A DNA stretch of 64,000 nt, from positions 3,162,001 to 3,226,000 of the forward strand of contig NC_063070.1 in the NCBI RefSeq assembly GCF_022605165.1, read 5' to 3'. The translations under genes and the position numbers were made by a program. This document shows, in pieces, positions 32,001 to 42,528 of the stretch (positions within the stretch are counted from its first letter, which is position 1; every line of letters starts with the position of its first letter). This stretch comes from Purpureocillium takamizusanense (lineage: Eukaryota > Ascomycota > Sordariomycetes > Hypocreales > Ophiocordycipitaceae). The notes under the pieces were generated by a model that was not told the origin of the DNA, did not search any database, and saw nothing but the letters and a program-made list of their open reading frames with translations.

Positions 32001-33562
32001 TCATTGCTCTTCGTCTTCGTCTTCGTCTACGTCTTCGTCGTCTTCTTCTTCCCCGTCCTCGGGCTGTGCCTCTCCACCGTCGTGCCCTCCGTCGCCGTCA
32101 TCGTCCGACTCGCTGTTGTCGCTGCCGTCGTCACCCAGTCGCGCATCTGGCATCACGATGCTGTTGAGAAACGTAACCTGCGTGCGTCAGCACCACACAT
32201 GCATCCCCCACTGCCAGCTGTTAACAAGGCACGCACAAACGAGTGTAGCCCGCGCAGCAGGACCCCCAGCTTCTCCTGCGCGTCGTCGCGAGTCAGCGTC
32301 TCGGCGTCGATCTTGCTCCCGACCGTAAAGTTGCGCAGCTTAAGCAGCTCAATATCCGGGTGCGTCACCTCGTAGCCCTGGGCGTCCCGTCAGTCAGCGT
32401 TCCCCGGGTCCGTCCGTCCGCCCGCGCGCGGCATCACTATGCCCTGAGACGGGGCACCACCACCATCACTCACCATCGGCCGCTTCTTGAGCGCATTCTC
32501 CTGGTTGCGCGCCGCAAACGCCTTGACCAGCGCCTCGCCGTCGTCGCCGCCGCGCCGCACGTGCGGGAAGAAGACGCGCCGGAACTCGCCCTCGCCGAGC
32601 GCCGCTCGCCACCGCCGCGGGTGCGCGTCGATGCTCCTCCGCAGCCGCGCCACGGCGGCCGCCTCGGGGTGCCACAGCCCGCCGCCGACAAACGACTTGC
32701 CCGGCTCGCAGTGCACGTAGTAGCACGCGTAGGGGCCCTTGCGCCCCGTCCGCGACCACGCCGCGCTGAAGTGCGGCTTGTACGGCGTCGGGTCCTTGCT
32801 GAAGCGCACGTCGCGGTGGATCCGGAACACCACGTCCTTGACCGGCAGGTCCGGCACCGTCTCGTCGATGCCCAGCAGCGTCGCCGTGGCCGCCTCGACG
32901 AAGCTGTTCCAGTCCTTGAGCGCGCGCCGGTACTCGTCGTCGTGGCCTGCCCCGTCCCCCCACGTGTGTCAGTCAGTCAGTGAGTCATGGCTGTTTGACG
33001 AGGAGTCGGTGGTTGAGCTTTCGTTACGTAGGTAGATGGGTAGGCAGGCAGACAGGAAGAAGGGAGGAAGGGACGGGCTGAGGAAAGGGATAGAGGGAAG
33101 AGGGCTGTAAGCAGGCCATATGCACGCACTCTTCAGCCACGGCCGCCTGTTGTTCGCCTTGAGGTCGCGCAGGAACAGCAGCGTGTTGCGATGCAGCTTG
33201 TGGTCCTCGTACTCGACGCCCCCCGTGCCGCGCATCTTTTCGAGCGGTATGATTTGCACCTTGCGCGGGGCATCTTCGTCTTCGTCTTCGTCTTCGCCAC
33301 CGTAATCGCCACCGTCATCGTCGTCATCGTCATCGTCGTCATCTTCGTCCTCGTCTACTTCGACGTGCGCTTCGCTCTCGCTCTCGCTGCCCTGCTTCGC
33401 CCCCCTCGACCCACCACCGCTCGGACGCCCGCGCTTCTTCCTGGGCGGCATCTCGTCCTCGTCCGGGTCCGGGTCCTCAAAGTACGAGCTCTTCTTGGGC
33501 GTGCTGGCGATGCGCCCCGAGCGCCGCCGCTCGCTGTCTGGGGCTGCGCGCTTTCGTGCCAT
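32001..33562 (-). CDS. DUF2461 protein with acidic/basic N-terminal tail
   Basis: Exons 33562-33130, 32946-32474, 32377-32237 and 32177-32001 give 407 aa. The core matches DUF2461 (TIGR02453): LHRNTLLFLRDLKANNRRPWLKSHDDEYRRALKDW, FRIHRDVRFSKDPTPYKPHF, ACYYVHCEPGKSFVGGGLWHPE, LRRSIDAHPRRWRAAL, NQENALKKRPMGYEVTHPDIELLKLRNFTVGSKI and VTFLNSIVMPD. The N-terminal 100 residues carry an RRSGRIAS-type basic patch, an RGRP AT-hook-like motif (KKRGRPSGGG) and a long Asp/Glu run; the C-terminus is again acidic. Nuclear, chromatin-associated location is suggested by these tails but not shown. The biochemical role of DUF2461 is not known to me. Start MARKRAAPDSERRR at 33562. Confidence 0.85.
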
Positions 33563-33803
33563 GGTCGTGTCAATTGGCTTGGCTTGGCTTGGCTTGTGGA
33601 CGGGGCGGGTGTCAAGGGTGATTGATTGATGAACCGCGCTGGGTGCGTCATCGAGTCGCGTAGCGCCACGGCGCCACGGTGTCACGTCGCCGCGCTGTCA
33701 CGTGAGCGGCTCACTCAGAGTCAAAAGACAAAGAAAGGTCACGCAAAGCCACGCTGCAGCTCTATTGCTACTGTACACGGCTGCCGCCACACAAATCTAT
33801 CAT

Positions 33804-36029
33804 TTACAGTTCGTCGTGGAAGTCCTGGTCGTCCTCGCCCTTCTCGCCACCGGCACCCTGGTACATCTTGGAAGTAATAGGGTACGCCACGTTGGACAGC
33901 TTCTCCTTCTGCTCCTCAAAGTCCTCGGCCGAGGCCTCAGCGCCGCTCTCCTCGAGCCACTCGGTGGCCTCCTTGACGGCATCCAGGATCTGACTGGTCA
34001 GCAGGGGTTCCTGAGTCAATTGTCCGTCGCGCGGGGCACTTACAGTCTCCTTCTCCTCGTCGCTAATCTTGCCGCCGAGACCCTCGGCGTCGTTGACCTG
34101 GTTCTTGAGGCTGAAGGCGTAGTTCTCCAGACCGTTGCGGGCCTCGATGCGCTCGCGCGTGGCCTTGTCCTCCTCGGCGTACTTCTCGGCCTCGGCGACC
34201 ATGCGGTCGATCTCCTCCTGAGTGAGGCGGCCCTTGTCGTTGGTGATGGTGATAGACTCCTGCTTGCCGGTGCCCTTGTCGTGGGCCGAGACCTTGAGGA
34301 TACCGTTGGCGTCGAGCTCAAACGAGACCTCAATCTGCGGAACACCGCGGGGGGCGGGAGGGATGCCCGTCAGCTCGAACTTGCCGAGCATGTTGTTGTC
34401 CTTGGTCAGCGAACGCTCGCCCTCGTAGACCTGGATCAGGACCACGGGCTGGTTGTCGGCGGCCGTGGAGAAGATCTGGCTCTTGCGCGTGGGGATAGGG
34501 GTGTTGCGGGGGATCAGCTTGGTCATGACGCCGCCCGTGGTCTCGATGCCCAGCGTCAGCGGGCAGACGTCCATGAGAACAATCTCCTCGGTACCCTCCT
34601 CGCCCGACAGAACGCCGGCCTGGACCGCGGCACCAAACGCGACGGCCTCGTCAGGGTTGATGCCCTTGGACGCCTTCTTGCCGTTGAAGTACTCCTCGAT
34701 AATGGCTTGCACCTTGGGGATACGCGTGGAGCCACCGACGAGCACGATGTCGTCGATCTCGGACTTCTTGACGTTGGCGTCCCTAAGCACCTGCTCGACG
34801 GGCTTGATCGTCTTCTTGAACAGGTCCATGTTGAGCTCCTCAAACTTGGCGCGCGTCAGCGTCTCAGAGAAATCCTTGCCCTCGAAAAAGGACTCGATCT
34901 CGATGCGCGTGCTCATCTGCGACGACACGGAGCGCTTGGCCTTTTCGGCTTCGCGCTTGAGCTTGCCCATAGCCTTCGGGTCCTTGGTGACGTCAACGCC
35001 GTGCTTCTTGTTGTACGACTTGGCAAGGTGGTTGATGATGCGCTGGTCAAAGTCCTCGCCACCCAGGAAGGTGTCGCCGGCCGTGGCCTGCACCTCAAAC
35101 ACACCGTTGTCGATGGACAGCAGCGACACGTCAAAGGTGCCACCACCCAGGTCGTAGACGATGATCTGGCGCTCACCAGACGTCTTGTCCAGGCCGTACG
35201 CGATAGCGGCAGCCGTGGGCTCGTTGACGATGCGCAGAACGTTGAGGCCCGCGATGACGCCGGCGTCCTTGGTGGCCTGCCTCTGGTTGTCCTAGACGGG
35301 GGAATCAGCGATGACCCTTCACTCATTCGGGGGCGTGCGGAACTCACGTTAAAGTAGGCCGGGACCGTTACGACGGCGTGCGTCACCTTCTTACCGAGGT
35401 ACGACTCGGCGACCTCCTTCATCTTGCCCAGGACCATGGCCGAGACCTCCTCGGGGGTGAACCTCTTGGCCTGCTCACCGACCTTGACGGAAACAACAGG
35501 CTTGTCACCCTTGTTGACAACCTTGTAGTTGAGAGTCTTGAGATACTCCTGCACCTCCTTCTCCTGGAACTTGCGGCCAATCAGGCGCCTATGGCGCGGT
35601 CAGCGAGGGTCACGATACCGTGGATGGGGAGCAGGAGGCTAACTTGATGCCGTAGATGGTCCTGGAGGGGTTAGCGGCGGCCTGGTTCTTGGCAGAGTCG
35701 CCGACGAGGCGCTCCTCATCGGTAAAGGCCACGTATGACGGGGTGATTCGGTTGCCCTGATCGTTGACGAGAATCTCGACCTTGCCTTTTTGCATCACAC
35801 CGACGCAGCTGTATGTGGTTCCCAGATCCTGAGCAGGTCAGCAGGGGGCGCTCGCAACTAACGAAGGGATTCGAGGGGCGCGCGCGCTCACAATGCCAAC
35901 GACGGTGCCGTAGTTGTCGGAGTCGTCCGCCTGCGCCTTTCCGACAAAGGCCAGGGGCGTGAAGAGGAGTGTGATCCAGCAGAGCAGCCCGAGGCCCAAG
36001 GCCAGCGAGCTCCGCGATGATCGAGCCAT
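33804..36029 (-). CDS. KAR2: ER Hsp70 chaperone BiP/Kar2
   Basis: ER-lumenal Hsp70 that binds unfolded polypeptides, drives translocation through Sec63 and senses ER stress. Exons 36029-35892, 35828-35644, 35588-35348, 35291-34044 and 33989-33804 give 665 aa, normal for BiP. Features: signal peptide ([22 protein letters not shown]), the ATPase motifs [61 protein letters not shown] and [13 protein letters not shown], the substrate-binding domain, and a C-terminal HDEL retrieval signal. The fourth intron (33990-34043) is 54 nt, a multiple of three and without stop codons; removing it gives [15 protein letters not shown], the family sequence, whereas reading through would insert 18 residues. Intron 2 has a GTTAGC donor. 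Promoter elements are listed separately. Confidence 0.97.
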
Positions 36030-36276
36030 GGCGATCACTTCTGCGCGGGCAAGAAAGAGAAAAAAGGAATGCAATGACAGGGGAGAAGGAAAGGAAGGCA
36101 ATCGTCGTCGGGGTGAGCTTCCTCGCTTTCACCAAGGGTATCTGGGATGGGATGGGGGGGAGGAAGAAAAGACGGGGACCGCGCTTATGAAGTCGCGTCG
36201 AAATGTCGAGGTGTCCAGAGCGCACAAAAGGCCAGATTTCACGTCTGGTGCCCGGGCGCGCCAGCGGCAGCGGACC

Positions 36277-36478
36277 CACGTGACGGCGCCCTGCACTGCG
36301 CACTGTGCATGCGACGGCCCGCTCGCCCGGGCGTATTTATATTGGCGGTGCCTGGCACTGTGCGCCTTCGTCGGCACTGGCTCACGGCGGTCCTTGCGCG
36401 CCGGCAGTGCGCCAGGGGGCGCTTCAGTCGCCACTAATTGAGTCACGGCGGGTCACTGCGAGGCAACATGGAATATTC
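36277..36478 (-). promoter_or_regulatory. candidate BiP promoter elements (CACGTG, CCAAT-TATA, HSE)
   Basis: Upstream of the BiP start, read on the minus strand: CACGTG at 36282-36277 within CGTCACGTGGG, an ACGTG core of the kind bound by Hac1/XBP1-type bZIP factors; CCAATATAAATA at 36345-36334, an overlapping CCAAT box and TATA element about 305 bp upstream of the ATG; and GAATATTC at 36471-36478, a GAA-nn-TTC heat-shock-element core. All three kinds are known controls of BiP genes. Matches are short and could be chance; activity is inference. The rest of 36030-36646 holds no gene. Confidence 0.4.
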
Positions 36479-36646
36479 CAGCGCGCCGAATGGACAGCTG
36501 GCTTGACTGTTTCAACGCCTCCTTGCTACGTGTTGCTACCTGGCCATATCTGCACCGGCTGCGGGTGTTTCGAGGCCGTTGGTGAGGGTCTACATTATTA
36601 GTACGTGCAAGGTGTCTACATCCGCATCCGCTGCCTGTCCCTGGAC

Positions 36647-39099
36647 CTACTCCAGCAGCCCCGCGGCTATCGTCTCGCCGCCGCTGCGAATCACCACGCG
36701 CTGCCCAGCCTCTAGGGGCACCTTGGCCGCCAGCGTAATGACTAGGCGCGCCACTGCCCCCGGTTGCACGACCTTGGGCTTCTTCTTGACCACGGCGCCC
36801 GTCGCCTTGTCGAGCGTCGCTAGGATCGTCTGCACCTGTCCCGGCGCGTGCAGTCGGCCGCGGTGCAGGTCGACGGGCATCACCATGACGTGCTCAAAGG
36901 CCATGGCCTTCATCGTGAACGTGTCGGCGCAGGGGATCGGGTTCCGGGCCTCGCACAGGATGTCGCCCACGCGGATGTGTACCGGGTCGATGCTCGTCAG
37001 CGCCACCGTCACGCTCTGCCCCGCCACCGCCCACTCCCGGCCCTCCGTGTCCGCCATGATGGACTTGACGTAGCCCCCCTCGCCGCTCGGCTGCACCAGC
37101 ACCGAGTCGCCCACCTGCACCGTCCCCGAGTCCACCCGGCCCGCCAGCGTCGCGGTGCCCTGCGCCGACCGGAACACCTCCGAGATGCCCATCCGGAACG
37201 GCTTCCGCAGCGCCCGCGTCGATGTCGGCACCGCCTCTTCCAGGGCCTCGATCAGGGTCGTGCCGCCGTACCACGACGCCGCCGCGTCCTCGATCCGGCG
37301 CCCGACGTTGTCGCCGCTGAGCCCGGATATCGGCACAAAGGTGACTGACTTTTCTTGGAAACCCAGCCCCGTCAGGAAGCCGCCCACCTGCTCCGCGATC
37401 TCGTCAAAGCGCTCCCGCGACCAGCCGACCATGTCGAGCTTATTTACGGCGACGATGAGTCGCTGCACGCCGAGGCTCCGCAGCAGCAGCACGTGCTCCT
37501 TGGTCTGCCCCTTGAGTCCCTTCTCGTAGGCCCCCGTGTTGGCGTCGATGACCAGGATGGCAAAGTCGGCCTGGCTGGCACCGGCAATCATGTTGGGCAC
37601 AAAGTCGCGGTGGCCCGGCGCGTCCAGTATCGTAAACTTGGTCCTTGCCGTCTCGAAGTGGTTCGTCGCAATGTCAATCGTCACACCGCGGTCGCGCTCC
37701 TCGGTGCCCTGGTCCATGACCCACGCCAGCGCAAAGGACTGCTTGCCCGATTTTTCCGCCTGTCGCCGGTACTTGTCGACGGTCCGCTGCTCCACGTACT
37801 TGAGCTCCACCAGCAGGCGGCCCATGAGCGTGCTCTTGCCGGCGTCGACGTGTCCTGTCCGGTCAACCGGGGTCCCGGTCCTCGTGGGGAAATCTATGGC
37901 TTACCGACGACCACGAAGCTCGTGCTCCGCTTGCTGTCGCTGCTCTCAAACTCCTTCACCACATCGAGCCCCTTGCTCTTCGGCGGCGGGGCGTCAACCT
38001 GCAACTTGGCAACGCTCTCGGCGACATCCTTGTCCTTGGCTTTGGCCTTGGCCGGCTCTTTCTTCGGTTTGCCCGCTGGACATGATTAGATTAGCTCGTT
38101 ACTTTGTCTCGCCAAACTACCTTTTGCCTGGGCGGCCAGCACGATGTCGTCGGGACTCGGCTGATCGAACGCCTCGGCGGACAGGGCGGACGCGTAGGGC
38201 ATGGCAAACATCTCGGGCCTGGTGCTGCGCGCTGGCGGTCCAAAGAGCGTTCGGGCAAAGGCGGACGGCTGCGGGACGGGCTGCATTTGAAGCGGGGGTT
38301 GAGACTGAGAGGCTGTGGGCATCGCGGCCTTGGGCGGATCTGGTGGTGCACCTGATGCTTGGCCGTCTGGCGTCTGTACTGGCGGAGCTCGGGCTGGCGG
38401 TGTCTGAGACGGCGGTACTCGAGGCGACTGCGGCGGCTGCTCTTCAAGCGGCGGCCGAGACCAGTTCTTTTGCCGCTTAGACGGTTCCGCGTCTGAGATG
38501 GACAGTCGCTTCAGGCCGTTCTCCGCTTGCGCCGTCTCCGTCTTCTTCTTCCGCGCCGCGGCCAGCGCCTGCAGCTTGGACATCTTGGGCTCGCTGCCGC
38601 CGCCGAGCAGGCCGCCCCGCCAAGGCGGCGGCTCCATGGTTGCCAGGCGGTGCCGCGGCACGTTCATCCAGGGCATGTCGTCGAACTCGCGCAGCACGTC
38701 ACCCGGGTCCGGCTCCCGGCCGGCGCGCACAAACAGGCCGAGTGCGTCAGAAAAGGAGAATTCGCCCGACTTACCCTCTGGCTTCTTGGGTGCCGGCTCT
38801 GGCTTCTTGGGTGCCGGCTCTGGCTTCTTGGGCGCCGGCTCCGCCTTTTTCGGTGCCGGCTTCGGGGGCGAGATGAAGGTGCGCCGCAGGTACGCGACCG
38901 ACTTGTCCACGTCGTAGTAGTAGTGCCATAGCGCCTCTTGTATTTGCGCAACCGTGACCTGGTCGCCGAGGACTTTCTGCACGGCGGCGGTAGCCTCGCT
39001 CATGGCTACCTTGTCCTCGGGGCTCAGCTCATCGTCGTCCCCTTCGAACTCGTCGAATTGGTCGACGAGGTCGTCCTCTGTGTACGTAGTGACAGGCAT
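36647..39099 (-). CDS. HBS1: Hbs1-like translational GTPase (ribosome rescue)
   Basis: Partner of Dom34/Pelota in splitting stalled ribosomes (no-go and non-stop decay). Exons 39099-38121, 38075-37905 and 37854-36647 give 785 aa. The N-terminal part has the Hbs1 N domain (DELSPEDKVAMSEATAAV, IQEALWHYYYDVDKSVAYLR) and a long disordered linker with three to four PAPKKPE repeats made of 21-bp tandem repeats near 38776-38860. The GTPase domain has GHVDAGKST, DQGTEERDRGVTID, DAPGHRDFVPNM and NKLDMVGW, followed by EF1A-type domains 2 and 3 ending IRSGGETIAAGLLE. Intron 2 splits GHVD of the P loop; intron 1 is only 45 nt. The eEF1A alternative is excluded by the N domain and linker. The start ATG is 17 codons ahead of the acidic DEFEGDDDEL stretch; an additional upstream N-terminal exon is possible. 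Confidence 0.92.
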
Positions 39100-39527
39100 T
39101 TTGCCTGATGTCGGGTGGGTGAAGTCTATGGCCGTCAACGGTATGAAGCGGTGAGAGGGATGTTGATTGTAGCGGTTCGAAGGAGACGAACGATTGTAAG
39201 AAGTAGCGTCCGGATGCTGAATGAGGGAGAGATTGGAATCAGATGTCTTGGACCAGGTGTGTTTATGTTTATATGCAGTCGACTGCAGACAAGGTTTGCC
39301 GTCGGCAAGAGTTACCATCGGCAGTTGACGCTTGGGCGGAAGCTTTATGAGTTGAGGCACAGTAGTAGCTTGGTGGCGGATGACGACGAGGGGCAGCTCT
39401 GGAGGGGCTGGCGGGGCACGGACTTTAGATGTTCCCGCCGCACAAGCTCCCAGGGCCTAGGCAGGGGCCCCTATCAAAATCAGCTCCACGATGTTCTCTC
39501 AGCACCTCATCTCTACGCACCGCCATC
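39100..39527. promoter_or_regulatory. bidirectional promoter between HBS1 and CCT5
   Basis: 428 bp separate the two divergent start codons. The HBS1 reading frame stays open for about 260 bp into this region but without conserved residues. No clear TATA box; a GGAATC/GGAGAC-rich stretch and TTTATGTTTATATGC at about 39258-39272 are the only AT-rich parts. Shared control of a ribosome-rescue and a chaperonin gene is inference from spacing. Confidence 0.4.
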
Positions 39528-41407
39528 ATGTCGCTCAGTAAGTCCCCCGCGCCGCCGATGAATGCCCCGCTGACTCGATAGATCTGGACGTCTCGAACGG
39601 TACGCACGAGCCTGTCGCCACCTCCCGTTCGCAGCTAACAGCAAGCAGCCCAGGTGCTCAAGGACGAGCAGGGCCGCCCGTTTATCGTGGTCAGAGAGTA
39701 GGTTACCCCCCCCCCCCCGGGTTGGGGCCTCACGAGGCTTCATGGCCCAGCCAGCGCTGACCGCCGGCGGCGAAACAGTCAAGGGAAGAAGAAGCGGCAG
39801 TTTGGAAATGAGGCCGTCAAGTCGCACATCCTCGCCGCGCGGACGGTGGCCAACCTCGTCAAGTCGTCGCTGGGCCCGCGCGGCCTCGACAAGATCCTCA
39901 TCTCGCCCGACGGCGACATCACGGTGACCAACGACGGCGCGACCATCATGCAGCAGATGGAGGTCAGCAACCACGTGGCCAAGCTGCTCGTGGAGCTGTC
40001 CAAGTCGCAGGACGACGAGATTGGCGACGGCACGACGGGCGTCGTGGTGCTGGCCGGGGCGCTGCTTGAGCAGGCGGCCGACCTCATCGACAAGGGCATC
40101 CACCCCATCCGCATCGCCGACGGCTACGACCAGGCCTGCGACATTGCCATCGCCGAGCTCGACAAGATTTCCGACACGATAGACTTTTCGCGCGAGGAGA
40201 CGGCCAACCTGGTCAAGGTGGCGCGGACCAGCCTGGGCAGCAAGATTGTGTCCAAGTCGCACGACCAGTTCGCCAACATTGCCGTCGACGCGGTGCTGTC
40301 GGTGGCGGACCTGGAGCGGCGCGACGTCGACTTTGAGCTCATCAAGGTCGACGGCAAGGTGGGCGGCGCGCTCGAGGACTCGCTGCTGGTCAAGGGCGTC
40401 ATCGTGGACAAGGACTTTTCGCACCCGCAGATGCCGTCGGAGATCCGCGACGCCAAGATTGCCATTCTGACGTGCGCCTTTGAGCCGCCCAAGCCCAAGA
40501 CGAAGCACCACCTGGACATTACGAGCGTAGAAGAGTTCAAGAAGCTGCAGAACTACGAGCGGGAAAAGTTTATCGAGATGATCCAGCAGATCAAGGACAC
40601 GGGCGCGAACCTGGCCATCTGCCAGTGGGGTTTCGACGACGAGGCCAACCACCTGCTGCTGCAGAACAAGCTGCCGGCGGTGCGGTGGGTCGGCGGCCCG
40701 GAGATTGAGCTCATCGCCATCGCCACCAACGGCCGGATCGTGCCGCGCTTCGAGGACCTCAAGGCGGAGAAGCTGGGCTCGGCGGGCATCGTGCGGGAGA
40801 TGACGTTTGGCACGACGCGCGAGAAGATGCTCGTCATTGAGGAGTGCGCCAACACGCGCGCCGTGACTGTGTTTGTCCGCGGCAGTAACAAGATGGTGAG
40901 TGAAAGAAACCGGCGCCCCTTGGTGGGGTACGGAGCATTCGCTAACGAAGTCAGATCATCGACGAGGCGAAGCGATCGCTACATGATGCGCTGTGCGTGG
41001 TGCGCAACCTCGTCCGCGACAACCGCGTCGTCTACGGCGGCGGCGCGGCCGAGATTGCGTGCTCACTGGCGGTGGAGGACGCGGCGGTGCAGACGCCCGG
41101 GCTGGAGCAGTACGCGATGCGCGCCTTCTCCGAGGCGCTCGACGCGGTGCCGATGGCGCTGGCGGAGAACAGCGGCCTCAACCCCATCTCGACGCTGGCC
41201 GAGGTCAAGAGCCAGCAGGTCAAGGGCGGCCGCGGCAGGCTGGGTGTCGACTGCATGGGCCAGGGCAGCAACGACATGAAGGAGGCGTTTGTCATCGACC
41301 CGCTGATTGGCAAGAAGCAACAGCTGCAGCTGGCGACGCAGCTGTGCAGGATGGTGCTCAAGGTGAATAATGTCATCGTGTCGGGCGTAGACGAGAACGA
41401 CTTTTAG
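39528..41407 (+). CDS. CCT5: T-complex protein 1 subunit epsilon (CCT5)
   Basis: Subunit of the cytosolic chaperonin TRiC/CCT that folds actin, tubulin and WD40 proteins. Exons 39528-39537 (10 nt), 39582-39599 (18 nt), 39649-39697 (49 nt), 39779-40895 and 40955-41407 give 548 aa. Joining the short exons yields [35 protein letters not shown], which lines up with yeast Cct5 (DLSNAIVAQDEMGRPFIIVKDQGNKKRQ). Group II chaperonin signatures follow: [57 protein letters not shown] (epsilon-specific as I recall), [34 protein letters not shown] and the C-terminal [16 protein letters not shown]-site Asp and GDGTT are intact. Stop at 41405-41407. Confidence 0.95.
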
Positions 41408-41707
41408 AGTTTATGAATAGAGGGTTGTGGCAACGAAGCCGGTTGGCCGGAGCAAGCCGTGAGCGTCGTAAGTGCCGCGTCGGCGTGCGGCAGTCACGGG
41501 CGTAAGACGGGGTGATGAGTCCGACCCGACTCGGGCTGCAGTCTAACTCTACTGTGGAGCAGTCATAGGCTAAGGCATGCATATACATCTAACTGTGATG
41601 CTGCTAATGATGATCCTAACTAGCTACGTAGCATATATACGAGGAATAGGAGTCGGGCCCCGGCCCGACTCCTATTCCGGGCGCGGCTAGACCTACTAGT
41701 CTTAATA
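41408..41707. repeat. 3' flank of CCT5 with palindrome-bearing repeat (less mutated copy)
   Basis: From about 41540 to 41707 this sequence is repeated, in the same orientation, at about 59235-59400. It includes a perfect 17-bp-arm palindrome at 41643-41678 (GGAATAGGAGTCGGGCC, 2-nt spacer, reverse complement) followed by GGCGCGGCTAGACCTACTAG. In the distal copy the same positions carry C-to-T and G-to-A changes. The segment is probably the edge of a transposable element; class unknown. Confidence 0.65.
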
Positions 41708-42193
41708 CCGCCCCTTAGCTAAGTATATATATATATATATATAAAGGCTAGGCATAAAAGTTATAAGACTATAGCCCTATAGTTATATAAGGTAAGTACT
41801 ATATAAATAAAATTATAGGTCTAGTCTAAAAAGGGAGTAAAAAGTAGGCTAAAAGTTAGTAAAGGAGGTCTCGTAAATATATATAGTTATATATAGCTAT
41901 AAGACCTACTTTTATTACCTTTAATAACTACCTATAATGCCTTTATAATAGCCTACTTTAATAAGCTTATAAACTAGCCCTTAAAAGTAGCTCTTAAACT
42001 AGCCGTTAGATAGGCCCTTTCTATCCTCTCTTATATATATATAGAGCTTACCGGAGCCTAGGGCCTCTTTATACTATAGCGTATATAAGGAATGCTTACT
42101 CGCGCCTATACCGCCGGACTTAACTTCCTTCCTTTAATATATATATAATATATATATAAGTAAGTAGCTTTTATAAAGCTCTTTTAACTACTT

Positions 42194-42234
<41 letters not shown>

Positions 42235-42497
42235 ACTTAGTACTTAGCGCCTTATTATTTTATAGTTTTATTATATTTTTTTACTACCGCTATTATTAGT
42301 TAGACTTAACTTTCTTTCTTTAATATATATATATAGAAGTAAGCTATTTTTATAAAGCTTTTTTAATAGCCCGCTAATAGTCTTTTAAATAGCCCTTTAA
42401 TATACCTTTTATAGGCTATATAAATAGAAAAAGCGGGTCTTATAATTATATATAAAATGCCCTTAATGCTATTACTTACTTAACCTTACTTTCTTCC

Positions 42498-42528
<31 letters not shown>

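Noticed and set aside
33702..35357. Plus-strand open frame of about 550 codons antisense to BiP
   Set aside because: Mirror of the Hsp70 coding sequence; Leu/Val/Asp/Gly-biased and without motif.
39513..40652. Minus-strand open frame of about 380 codons antisense to CCT5
   Set aside because: Shadow of a strongly conserved chaperonin gene.
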